This document shows, one piece after another, positions 21,894-29,512 of a stretch of DNA of 33,017 nucleotides (its first letter is position 1; every line of letters begins with the position of its first letter). The position numbers and the translations under genes were made by a program. The stretch covers positions 1 through 33,017 of the forward strand of contig JAIDDH010000023.1 of assembly GCA_029055435.1 (NCBI GenBank), written 5' to 3'. Source of the stretch: Acetatifactor sp. GTDB lineage: Bacteria > Bacillota > Clostridia > Lachnospirales > Lachnospiraceae. Under the pieces are notes generated by a model that was not told where the DNA came from, did not search any database, and saw only the letters and a list, made by a program, of their open reading frames with translations.

Positions 21894-22085
21894 ATGGATA
21901 TTGCAGGATTGTCAATGAGTTTATCGTCCAATAAGGTTATGGCTCAGGTTAGTACGGCTGTGCTCAGCAAAGCTATGGATACCAGTGAGGCTCTGGGACA
22001 GGGGCTTGTGCAGATTATGGATGCGGCGGCTATGGAGCTGAGTGTGAATCCGGGCGTAGGGGCAAATTTTGATATGAGGATTTGA
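21894..22085 (+). CDS. YjfB-like small protein
   Basis: A 63-residue protein matching the YjfB family (MDIAGLSMSLSSNKVMAQVSTAVLSKAMDTSE, then LVQIMDAAAMELSVNPGVGANFDMRI), annotated elsewhere as a putative motility protein without direct evidence of function. GGAGG at 21882-21886, seven bases before the ATG at 21894, overrides the ATG at 21867 that overlaps the cvfB end. No flagellar gene is nearby. It carries its own possible promoter and terminator. Confidence 0.85.
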   Translation: MDIAGLSMSLSSNKVMAQVSTAVLSKAMDTSEALGQGLVQIMDAAAMELSVNPGVGANFDMRI

Positions 22086-22132
22086 GAAAATTTTCCTGCA
22101 CGGAATAAAAATGAGGGGTTATTTGGGGGCGT

Positions 22133-22157
22133 AGTGCCGTCAGATGGCTCTTTTTTT
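22133..22157 (+). terminator. Terminator after the YjfB-like gene
   Basis: A short stem, AGTGCC (22133-22138) with GGCTCT (22146-22151), one mismatch, followed by seven T. Confidence 0.45.
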
Positions 22158-22188
22158 GTGATTTTTGTGAATTTTCTCCGAAAAACTA

Positions 22189-22217
22189 TTGCTTTTTTGA
22201 TGTTTTTTTTGTACATT
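22189..22217 (+). promoter_or_regulatory. Possible promoter of the CdaR-like regulator
   Basis: TTGCTT (22189-22194), 17 bases, TACATT (22212-22217), in a T-rich gap just before the gene. Confidence 0.4.
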
Positions 22218-22254
22218 TGTGTTAGAAGGTTTTCTAGTCAAAGGAGCAGGGTAT

Positions 22255-23340
22255 ATGATTTCAAATCAGATTTTGCAGAATACAATTGATGGCTTGAAAG
22301 GGATTTCCAGGGTAGAACTCTGTGTCATGGATACGGATGGCAAGGAGATTGCCAGCACTATGGACATGAGTCACTGTTCCGGCGCTGCGGTGGAGTTTGC
22401 GGCGTCTCCGGCGGATTCTCAGGAGATTCAGGGCTATCAGTATTTCAAAATTTTTGATGAGCAACAGTTGGAGTATATTCTCGTGGCGGGGGGCGTCGGC
22501 GAGGATATCTATATGGTCGGCAAGATGGTGGCCTTTCAGATTCAAAATCTTCTGGTGGCCTACAAGGAGCGTTTCGATAAGGATAATTTTATCAAAAATC
22601 TTTTGCTGGACAATCTCCTTCTGGTAGATATTTACAGCCGCTCCAAGAAGCTGCACATACAGACGGATGCAGCGAGGGTAGTGCTGATTGTGGAGTCGGC
22701 GGCCGGGAAGGACAGCAATGTGCTGGAGCTGACCAGGGCTTGCCTTGCCAATAATGGTAAAGATTTCATCACCGCAGTGGACGAAAAAGATGTTATTATA
22801 GTAAAGGAGCTGCCCGAGACAGAGATTGGCAAGGAGATAGAAAAGTCTGCCCGGAATCTGATCTCCTATCTGCAGAAGGAGAATATTCAGGGTGTGCGCA
22901 TTGCCTACGGCACGATAGTCCATGAGATCAAGGAAGTCAGCCGCTCCTATAAGGAGGCCAGGATGGCGTTGGATGTGGGAAAGATTTTCTTTGACGACAG
23001 GGATCTGGTTGCCTATAGCGAGCTTGGCATCGGTCGTCTGATCTATCAGCTGCCCATTCCTCTGTGCAAGATGTTTATCCGGGAGATTTTTGGCGGCAAG
23101 AGTCCCGACGATTTCGACGAGGAGACATTGTCCACTATTTATAAGTTCTTCGAGAACAGCCTGAATGTGTCTGAGACGTCCAGACAGCTCTTCATCCATC
23201 GCAATACACTGGTGTATCGGCTGGATAAGCTTCAGAAGAGCACAGGGCTCGATCTGCGGGTATTTGAGGATGCCATCACCTTTAAGATTGCACTGATGGT
23301 CGTAAAATATATGAAGTATATGGAAACCTTTGAATATTAA
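22255..23340 (+). CDS. CdaR/PucR-type transcriptional regulator
   Basis: A 361-residue regulator of the sugar-diacid (CdaR)/PucR type. The N-terminal part (ISNQILQNTIDGLKGISRVELCVMDTDGKEIAST) resembles the CdaR sensor domain. The middle region (about 135-270, including IAYGTIVHEIKEVSRSYKEARMAL) is the GGDEF-like spacer common in the family. The C-terminal PucR helix-turn-helix is FFENSLNVSETSRQLFIHRNTLVYRLDKLQKSTGLDL. AAGGAG at 22241-22246 gives the start at 22255 rather than the GTG at 22219. It directly precedes ftsE by 79 bases, so it might control the division cluster, but its ligand cannot be read from sequence. Confidence 0.88.
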   Translation: MISNQILQNTIDGLKGISRVELCVMDTDGKEIASTMDMSHCSGAAVEFAASPADSQEIQGYQYFKIFDEQQLEYILVAGGVGEDIYMVGKMVAFQIQNLLVAYKERFDKDNFIKNLLLDNLLLVDIYSRSKKLHIQTDAARVVLIVESAAGKDSNVLELTRACLANNGKDFITAVDEKDVIIVKELPETEIGKEIEKSARNLISYLQKENIQGVRIAYGTIVHEIKEVSRSYKEARMALDVGKIFFDDRDLVAYSELGIGRLIYQLPIPLCKMFIREIFGGKSPDDFDEETLSTIYKFFENSLNVSETSRQLFIHRNTLVYRLDKLQKSTGLDLRVFEDAITFKIALMVVKYMKYMETFEY

Positions 23341-23419
23341 TTGCGTCTTTATGGTTGCAGGGTGAAGCTGCAGAATAAAGGCTTTGGATTCAGAGGAGAC
23401 ATACAATCGGAGGAAGGGA

Positions 23420-24163
23420 ATGACCAAAAAGGAATTACGAAGGCAAAGACGAGAGGAATTTATACAGGATAATGGCATTATCTGTCTGGATAATGTGAGT
23501 AAGAGCTATTCCACCGGCGCGCCGGCGCTGAACAATGTGAGTCTCAGCATCAGTCCTGGAGAATTTGTGTTCATTGTGGGAGATAGCGGTTCGGGTAAAT
23601 CTACGCTGATTAAACTTCTGCTGCGGGAGCTCACGTCTTCCAGCGGCAGTGTTTATGTTATGGGTTATGATCTGGGCAAGCTGACCCACAGGCAGATTCC
23701 GCAGTTTCGGAGAAATCTGGGCGTGGTATTTCAGGATTTCCGCCTTCTGAAGGACAGAAATATTTATGAGAACGTGGCTTTTGCGCAGAGGATCGTGGAG
23801 ACGCCGGTGAGTGAGATACGCAGGAATGTGCCGGCCATTCTGGCGACTGTGGGATTGGCAGGCAAGTATAAGTCCAAGCCCCGGCAGCTCTCCGGCGGAG
23901 AGCAGCAGCGCGTTGCGTTGGCGAGGGCGCTGGTAAACAATCCTTCCATTCTGCTGGCGGATGAGCCTACCGGAAATCTGGATCCCAATAACTCCTGGGA
24001 AATCATGAAACTCCTGGAGGAGATTAACGCTTCCGGCACCACGGTTCTGGTGGTGACACACAACAGCGAGATTGTCAACGCTATGCGCAAGCGTGTAATT
24101 ACCTTGAAAAAGGGCGTGATTATCAGCGACGAGGAGGAAGGCGGTTATATCGATGAAGATTAG
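23420..24163 (+). CDS. ftsE: Cell division ATP-binding protein FtsE
   Basis: A 247-residue ABC ATPase that pairs with FtsX to relay ATP hydrolysis across the membrane to a wall hydrolase. Walker A is GDSGSGKS (54-61), the Q-loop VVFQDFRLL, the signature LSGGEQQR, Walker B ILLADEPTGNLD and the switch VVTHN. It has a basic N-terminal extension of about 20 residues (TKKELRRQRREEF) before the usual IICLDNVSKSY. GGAGG at 23409-23413 supports the start at 23420. Its end overlaps ftsX by 11 bases. Confidence 0.95.
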   Translation: MTKKELRRQRREEFIQDNGIICLDNVSKSYSTGAPALNNVSLSISPGEFVFIVGDSGSGKSTLIKLLLRELTSSSGSVYVMGYDLGKLTHRQIPQFRRNLGVVFQDFRLLKDRNIYENVAFAQRIVETPVSEIRRNVPAILATVGLAGKYKSKPRQLSGGEQQRVALARALVNNPSILLADEPTGNLDPNNSWEIMKLLEEINASGTTVLVVTHNSEIVNAMRKRVITLKKGVIISDEEEGGYIDED

Positions 24164-25100
24164 TACATTGTTTTATGTCATCAGACAGGGGTTTGCAAAT
24201 ATTTTCCGCAACAAGCTGTTTTCTCTGGCATCCATTGCAACTATCTCCGCCTGTCTGTTTTTGTTCGGTCTGTTTTATGCCATTGTGACAAATTTTGAAC
24301 ATGTGGTGAAGACAGCGGAGGAAGGCGTTTCGGTTGCGGTATTTTTCCATTATGAGGACGGGGTTCTGCCGGACAGCTGTGAGTTTCATGAAGAGGGCCA
24401 GGTTCCCACTCCCGAGCGTATCGAAGCTATCGGCCAGATGATTGCTGCCCGCGTGGAGGTTTCCGATGTGGTGTTTATCAGCGACGAGGAGGCATGGGAG
24501 TCTTTTGGAAGAGGTTATTTCGGAGATGATTACAGGGAAGGATTTCCTCAGAATCCTCTGGAAGGTGAGAACAGTTATCAGGTGTTTCTGAGCGATGTGT
24601 CCATGCAGGATACGCTGGTGAGCTGGCTGCAGTCTATGCCGGAGGTGCGTAAGGTCAAATATTCCTCACTCACTGCCGATACGCTCAGCGGCATCAATCT
24701 GCTGATTGCGTATGTATCGGTGGGTATTATTATCGTATTGCTGGCGGTGAGTGTTTTCCTGATCAGCAACACGGTGGCGGTGGGTATTTCCGTCCGCAAA
24801 GAAGAGATCAATATCATGAAATATATCGGAGCCAAAGATTTCTTTGTGCGGGCTCCCTTTGTGCTGGAGGGTATGATCATCGGATTGATCGGCGCGGCTA
24901 TTCCGCTGGGAGTCATCTACAGTGTTTACAATTATGTGCTGAATTATGTGGCCGGGAGATTTGCGGTGCTGAGCAGTTTCCTGAACTTTTTATCCGCCAG
25001 GGAGGTGTTCCACATATTGACACCTGTGTCACTTGCCGTTGGCGTTGGAATTGGGTTTTTAGGAAGTGTCTCCACTGTGAGAAAGCATTTGCGGGTATAG
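24153..25100 (+). CDS. ftsX: Cell division protein FtsX
   Basis: A 315-residue permease-like membrane protein with four spans: about 20-45, 180-205, 232-258 and 280-308. The N-terminal cytoplasmic motif (FYVIRQGFANIFRNKLFSLASI) and the extracellular domain between spans 1 and 2 (about 46-175) fit FtsX. The latter has a family-atypical acidic insert (YEDGVLPDSCEFHEEGQVPTPERI) that could contact the hydrolase. The conserved VRKEEINIMKYIGAKDFFVRAPF loop is present. It transports nothing known; it transmits the ATPase state to the M23 enzyme encoded next. It overlaps ftsE, so translation is coupled. Confidence 0.95.
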   Translation: MKISTLFYVIRQGFANIFRNKLFSLASIATISACLFLFGLFYAIVTNFEHVVKTAEEGVSVAVFFHYEDGVLPDSCEFHEEGQVPTPERIEAIGQMIAARVEVSDVVFISDEEAWESFGRGYFGDDYREGFPQNPLEGENSYQVFLSDVSMQDTLVSWLQSMPEVRKVKYSSLTADTLSGINLLIAYVSVGIIIVLLAVSVFLISNTVAVGISVRKEEINIMKYIGAKDFFVRAPFVLEGMIIGLIGAAIPLGVIYSVYNYVLNYVAGRFAVLSSFLNFLSAREVFHILTPVSLAVGVGIGFLGSVSTVRKHLRV

Positions 25101-25145
25101 TAAACATTCGTCTGGCGCGGATTCATGCATTGGGAGGAAAAGGAT

Positions 25146-26366
25146 TTGAGATTTCCCACGAAGAGTAAAATAGTGATTGCAGGGGTTATAGCAGCGGCGC
25201 TTTTGGCGGGTGTGGGGCATTTTCCTGCGCAGGCCATCACTTCAGACAGCATCAGGGACAAGGAAGAGCAGATTGCTGAGATGGAGAAGCAGAAGGATGC
25301 GCTGAAGGATAATCTGACGGATTTGCAGAAGGTTAAGAAAGATCTGGAGACCCAGAAATCCAATCTGAAGAATTATGTGGCGGAGCTGGACGGGAAGCTT
25401 GCGGAAATCGAGCAGAATATTGTCGATTTGAATCTTCAGATCACTGCTAAGGAGAAGGAAATCGAAGAGACACAGGCGGAGCTGGACGAGGCGCTGGAGA
25501 CGGAGGAGGCTCAGTACAGGGCTATGATCAGCCGTATCCGTATGATGTATGAGCAGGGCAATTCGCAGATCATGGATACACTCCTGAATGCGGGAAGCTT
25601 CAGCGGTTTTCTGAGCCGTGCGGACGCCATGGAGAAGGTGGCCGCATATGACAGGCAGATGTATGAGGATTATAAGGCGAACCGCCAGTTGGTGGAGCTC
25701 TGTAAGGAGCAGCTTGAGCTGGAGAAGGAAATTCTGGATCAGACAAAGGAGAATGTGGAGCTGGAGCAGGCGAATCTGGAGGATTTGATTGAGCAGAAAA
25801 CCCAGGATATCCTCGCCTACGAGACAGATATCAATAATAAAGAACAGGCCATTCGGGAATACGAGCAGATGATCAAGGATCAGGACGAGGAGATTGCTGC
25901 TCTGGAGGCGGCCATTCTGGAGGAAAAGAGAAATATTCTGGCGGCAAACGGCGAGGTGATTACCTATGACGGCGGCCAGTTCAAGTTTCCGGTGGCATCC
26001 TACACCCGGGTTTCAGATGAATATGGTATGCGTATTCATCCCACTTTGGGAGTGCAACAATTTCACAATGGCGTGGATCTGGCGTCGCCCAAGGGTACGG
26101 CCATTTATGCGGCCTATGACGGCAAGGTGGTGGCTGCCACCTACAGTGCGACCATGGGAAATTATATTATGATAGATCATGGAAGCGAGCTGTATACCAT
26201 ATACATGCATGCCTCCGCCCTCTATGTGAAGAAGGGGGATCTGGTGGTGCGAGGGGAGACTATTGCGGCTGTGGGCAGCACCGGGCGTTCCACCGGCAAT
26301 CATCTGCATTTCAGTGTGCGTAAAGATGGCTCTTATGTATCACCGTGGGAGTATATATCGAAGTAA
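25146..26366 (+). CDS. Coiled-coil M23 endopeptidase, FtsEX partner
   Basis: A 406-residue secreted hydrolase. A signal peptide (TKSKIVIAGVIAAALLAGVGHFPAQA type) is followed by two long coiled-coil stretches (about 35-125 and 165-265) and a C-terminal LytM/M23 domain. Zinc ligands are His307 and Asp311 (HNGVDLA) and His388 with catalytic His386 (HLHFSVR), so it should be active. The layout is that of EnvC- or PcsB-like proteins controlled by FtsEX. The start is a TTG at 25146, eight bases after GGAGG (25133-25137); the ATG at 25125 lies before that site and has none of its own. The substrate is likely peptide cross-bridges of peptidoglycan. Confidence 0.92.
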   Translation: MRFPTKSKIVIAGVIAAALLAGVGHFPAQAITSDSIRDKEEQIAEMEKQKDALKDNLTDLQKVKKDLETQKSNLKNYVAELDGKLAEIEQNIVDLNLQITAKEKEIEETQAELDEALETEEAQYRAMISRIRMMYEQGNSQIMDTLLNAGSFSGFLSRADAMEKVAAYDRQMYEDYKANRQLVELCKEQLELEKEILDQTKENVELEQANLEDLIEQKTQDILAYETDINNKEQAIREYEQMIKDQDEEIAALEAAILEEKRNILAANGEVITYDGGQFKFPVASYTRVSDEYGMRIHPTLGVQQFHNGVDLASPKGTAIYAAYDGKVVAATYSATMGNYIMIDHGSELYTIYMHASALYVKKGDLVVRGETIAAVGSTGRSTGNHLHFSVRKDGSYVSPWEYISK

Positions 26367-26408
26367 ACGGCAATATGTTTCAATAAAGATAAAGGAATCA
26401 AAAAAATT

Positions 26409-27611
26409 ATGGAGAATGGAAGAGAAAGAAAAGGCTGGGGACTTTTTGTTCTTGGTCTCGTGATTGGTCTGCTGGTGGCGCTGATCATTACCAGTGTAAT
26501 TTTTAAACAGAATGTGAGTCTGTCCAACGACACGCTGTTGGACGCCCGGGTAGTGGAAAAGATAGAAGATCTGGAGAATCTGATTCACAGCCGCTATTAT
26601 CTGGCTGAGATGACGGATGAAGAGCTGGAAGAGGGTATTTACAGGGGAATGCTCTGGGCTTTGAATGATCCGTATTCCGAGTATTATACCGCAGAGGAGC
26701 TGAAGGAGCTCATGGATCAGTCGGAGGGTATTTATTACGGAATCGGCGCTCATGTGGGTCTGGACAAAGAGACTTCACTTCCAAAGATTAATGATGTAAT
26801 AGCAGGCACGCCTGCCGAAGAGGCGGATTTGCGTCCGGATGATCTGATTTACATGGTGGATGATGAATTGACCTATGGGTTGAGTCTGACGGAGGCAGTG
26901 GCGCTGATTAAGGGACCGGAAGGGACAAAGGTGACACTGACGCTGATTCGCGACGGTGTGTCGGATTATCTGGAGGTGACGATTCCCAGGAAAAAGGTGG
27001 AGAGCCCTACTGTTAATTTTAAGATGCTGGAAGACGGGATGGCCTATATTGAGATCACGGAGTTTGACGATGTGACGGTGGATCAGTTTGCGGATGCGCT
27101 GGCCATGGCCAAGGGTTCGGATATGAAGGGGCTGATTCTTGACCTGCGAGCAAATCCCGGCGGAAGTCTCAGCGCAGTTGTGGAGATTGCCAGAATGATT
27201 CTGCCGGAAGGCATGATCGTGTATACAGAGGATAAGGCCGGAAAGCGTTCGGAGTATTCCTGTGACGGAAAGCGTGAGCTTCAGGTGCCTCTGGTGGTGC
27301 TGATAGACGGCAATTCCGCCAGCGCTTCTGAGATTCTCGCCGGTGCGATTCAGGATTACAAGCTGGGTACGCTGGTGGGAACCACCACCTTTGGAAAAGG
27401 TATTGTGCAGCAGGTGATTGCCATGAACGACGGCTCTGCAATCAAGCTCACCATCAGCAGCTATTTTACTCCAAAGGGACGCAATATTCATGGCACTGGC
27501 ATCGAACCGGACGTGGAGTGTAAATTTGACTCACAGGCCTATTATGATGAGGAGAACCCCTATGACAATCAATTGGAGAAGGCAAAAGAAGTGTTGAAGG
27601 GTATGCTGTAA
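26409..27611 (+). CDS. CtpA-like S41 carboxyl-terminal processing protease
   Basis: A 400-residue membrane-anchored serine protease. One N-terminal span (about 10-32) is followed by a helical part, a PDZ domain (about 108-195, YYGIGAHVGLD and AGTPAEEADLRPDDLIYMVD) and the S41 core. The motif DGNSASASEILAGAIQDY contains Ser305, and Lys330 lies in TTTFGKGIVQQ. Their 25-residue spacing equals that of the Ser-Lys pair in E. coli Prc, so Ser305 is the likely nucleophile. It follows the M23 gene closely and might trim it or other wall proteins; that is inference. Confidence 0.93.
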   Translation: MENGRERKGWGLFVLGLVIGLLVALIITSVIFKQNVSLSNDTLLDARVVEKIEDLENLIHSRYYLAEMTDEELEEGIYRGMLWALNDPYSEYYTAEELKELMDQSEGIYYGIGAHVGLDKETSLPKINDVIAGTPAEEADLRPDDLIYMVDDELTYGLSLTEAVALIKGPEGTKVTLTLIRDGVSDYLEVTIPRKKVESPTVNFKMLEDGMAYIEITEFDDVTVDQFADALAMAKGSDMKGLILDLRANPGGSLSAVVEIARMILPEGMIVYTEDKAGKRSEYSCDGKRELQVPLVVLIDGNSASASEILAGAIQDYKLGTLVGTTTFGKGIVQQVIAMNDGSAIKLTISSYFTPKGRNIHGTGIEPDVECKFDSQAYYDEENPYDNQLEKAKEVLKGML

Positions 27612-27654
27612 TACAGTGGAATGATGCGAAACAGTATGTTATGCTGTAATGTAG

Positions 27655-27697
27655 GGCTGCAGTTTTCATTCTTTGGAGTGGAAACTGCAGTCTTTTT
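27655..27697 (+). terminator. Terminator of the ftsEX operon
   Basis: A 13-base stem with one wobble and one mismatch, 27655-27667 with 27680-27692 (core CTGCAGTTTT against GAAACTGCAG), followed by five T. Confidence 0.75.
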
Positions 27698-27744
27698 AAA
27701 ATCAAATAGATACACTGGATTTGCAGAGGAAGGAGTGGCGACAA

Positions 27745-28497
27745 ATGAAGAATAGAGAGAATAAGCGTGGCGATGAAGAAATTATGAATACGAAGAAAGC
27801 AAAATGGATGTCTGTTTTTGGAATATGTCTGTTTTTTGCCGGCTTTGCTTTTCTGATTTGGTTAGCTGTAATGGAGGAATATGGTTTATCAAATTCGGTA
27901 ATTATATCCGTAGCAATTTTGGGATTTATTGGGTGCGATATTCTCTCTATAATTTTATTGATTAAAGCTTTCCCAGGTTTGGTTGCTTTAGATATTGAGA
28001 AAATAGATAAAAAGTATGATGAGAGAGAAATGCTTGTGTTTCCATCAATGGAAAAAGAAGTTGTTGTCCAGAAACTTTTTCAACATAAATTCAAATACAC
28101 AGAGGAAGGTTATTATAGAAAAAAGAAGTTTTCGTTTTTAAAGGATTGTATTTGTTATTATGCCAGAATAGTGGATGATATCAGCCTGGAAAATAGTATC
28201 CAGCGGGAGTTAAATAGATTTGATCTGACAGAGAAAAAAGGAAAGAATTTTTGCCTGATATTATTTGTTTATTTAGATGAATTTGGCGAGGCTGAAAAAA
28301 AGCATATCAAAGAAATCGGCAAGCTTTCTATTGCGATAGAAACCATAAATCCGCTTGCCGAGGAAACTGTAATTGTGGTTGCAATAGACAGCGGCGCGAA
28401 TACGGGATATCTTTTCGATATTGGAAACGAAAAAATCATTACATTGTATTCGCACGGTTATAAGATGCTTAGAAAAATTTTTTTGGTTCAGGAATAA
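27745..28497 (+). CDS. Unrecognised two-span membrane protein
   Basis: A 250-residue protein, not recognised. Two hydrophobic spans lie at about residues 23-45 and 52-80. The remaining 170 residues are probably cytoplasmic, mixed alpha/beta, rich in lysine and glutamate (KYDEREMLVFPSMEKEVVVQKLF, NFCLILFVYLDEFGEAEKK). Base composition is clearly more AT-rich than ftsEX and uvrB, suggesting acquisition. AAGGAG at 27730-27735 supports the ATG at 27745; a later ATG at 27784 is less well served. The last 29 bases overlap the end of the opposing gene. Confidence 0.7.
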   Translation: MKNRENKRGDEEIMNTKKAKWMSVFGICLFFAGFAFLIWLAVMEEYGLSNSVIISVAILGFIGCDILSIILLIKAFPGLVALDIEKIDKKYDEREMLVFPSMEKEVVVQKLFQHKFKYTEEGYYRKKKFSFLKDCICYYARIVDDISLENSIQRELNRFDLTEKKGKNFCLILFVYLDEFGEAEKKHIKEIGKLSIAIETINPLAEETVIVVAIDSGANTGYLFDIGNEKIITLYSHGYKMLRKIFLVQE

Positions 28498-29260
28498 ATT
28501 CTGTCCAAAGCGGAAGCTTTGTTCTTTTATCAGCAGCTTCCTGCATCGCTTTTATCATGGCGTCATATTGTTTTTTGCAGTTGTCCGAATAGGTGACGTC
28601 CCGGCTGGAAACACGGCATACTATGGGGACTTCGGGAAGGGGCTGAAAGAACTCGTCCAGAAAAAACATGTGGTAATAGGTTTCCGCGCCAAAACCGTCT
28701 TCGTCAGGCGGGTCGTAATCCACTTCCTGATAGACGAGGAGAGTGCGCTGGTCGCTGATTCCGGCTAAGAGATAGCTTTCTTCCGGCTGGAATGTCAAGA
28801 GCCCCAACATGTTCAGCAAACGTCCGGAATAAAGGCCTGAATGCCAGTGACTGCGTTTGTTTGGCAGGAAATTCTCATATGGAATCAAGGTCTGGTTCAA
28901 AAATCCCGGGTCCTGTCTGATCTTGTCCAGCACGATTTCCTGTGCTGTCCGGTCTCCATAGATAGCGGCGCGCAGCAACCACATGTTGGCGCCCTTGTCA
29001 TAGTAAGCTGCCCCGATACCGGGTGCTGCGGTGTCCGGCGAGCGCAGGAAATTCGAGAGCTTCAGCATTGCGGCGGCATCGCCCTGTGCGCAGCCTGAGG
29101 CCAGAATCTGCAACGCATATGTGCGGGCGCTGACAGGCGGGGGCGACAGCGTAGGTCTGACTGATGAGGACGCATTAGAGTGGTCGGAGCCGGAAGAATG
29201 TCCGCTTATCTTTTGTCCCATTGTTTGTATTTGTTCAAATAGTTTCTTTATCTTTTTCAT
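28469..29260 (-). CDS. Unrecognised protein with Sel1-like helices
   Basis: A 263-residue protein. After a basic start (MKKIKKLFEQIQTM) and a serine/proline-rich linker (about 18-45), residues 46-120 look like Sel1/TPR-type helices (GCAQGDAAAMLKLSNFLRS, then AYYDKGANMWLLRAAIYGDRTAQEIVLDKI). The rest (about 125-263) is an aromatic-rich globular part (HSGLYSGRLLNMLGLLTFQPEESYLLAG, DEDGFGAETYYHMFFLDEFFQPLPEVPIVCRV) without a family I know. The start has no good ribosome site. It runs head-on into the neighbouring gene, sharing 29 bases at the 3' ends, and no terminator is visible between them. Confidence 0.7.
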   Translation of the reverse strand: MKKIKKLFEQIQTMGQKISGHSSGSDHSNASSSVRPTLSPPPVSARTYALQILASGCAQGDAAAMLKLSNFLRSPDTAAPGIGAAYYDKGANMWLLRAAIYGDRTAQEIVLDKIRQDPGFLNQTLIPYENFLPNKRSHWHSGLYSGRLLNMLGLLTFQPEESYLLAGISDQRTLLVYQEVDYDPPDEDGFGAETYYHMFFLDEFFQPLPEVPIVCRVSSRDVTYSDNCKKQYDAMIKAMQEAADKRTKLPLWTEFIPEPKKFF

Positions 29261-29366
29261 ATGATAATTTTCATAGATTTGCTATAAGTATTCTGTTTAC
29301 CAATTCATTTTATCCCGGATGCCGTTTTTTGACAAGGTAATTGATTGCAACAGTGAGTATTAATCA

Positions 29367-29397
29367 GGAAAATTTTCCATATACAGAACAAATGTTC
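29367..29397. promoter_or_regulatory. SOS (LexA) box and adjacent palindrome before uvrB
   Basis: GAAC-AAAT-GTTC at 29386-29397 matches the Gram-positive LexA/DinR consensus GAACRNRYGTTC at every position. A perfect 12-bp palindrome, GGAAAATTTTCC, lies at 29367-29378. Both sit just upstream of the uvrB promoter, so uvrB should be DNA-damage-inducible. Confidence 0.8.
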
Positions 29398-29425
29398 ATT
29401 TTCGCTGTACTTTTTGACATGACTT

Positions 29426-29434
29426 TGGTATAAT
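29426..29434 (+). promoter_or_regulatory. Extended -10 promoter of uvrB
   Basis: TGGTATAAT is an extended -10 (TGn plus TATAAT). No good -35 lies at 16-18 bases; the nearby TTGACA (29414-29419) is only nine bases away. The LexA box lies directly upstream of the -35 position. Confidence 0.65.
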
Positions 29435-29512
29435 ATGTCCATATTCAGACGATGCTCGGCGTTATGCGATAAATATAAGCATAAATTTATGATTAGTAGG
29501 AGCAAGAAAATT

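Noticed and set aside
28421-28768. 115-residue plus-strand frame beyond the end of the 27745-28497 gene
   Set aside because: It lies opposite the 263-residue minus-strand gene, lacks a ribosome site and shows no family features.
29414-29434. TTGACA (29414-29419) with TATAAT (29429-29434) as a normal promoter
   Set aside because: The spacer is only nine bases, too short for both to be used together; the extended -10 is the better reading.
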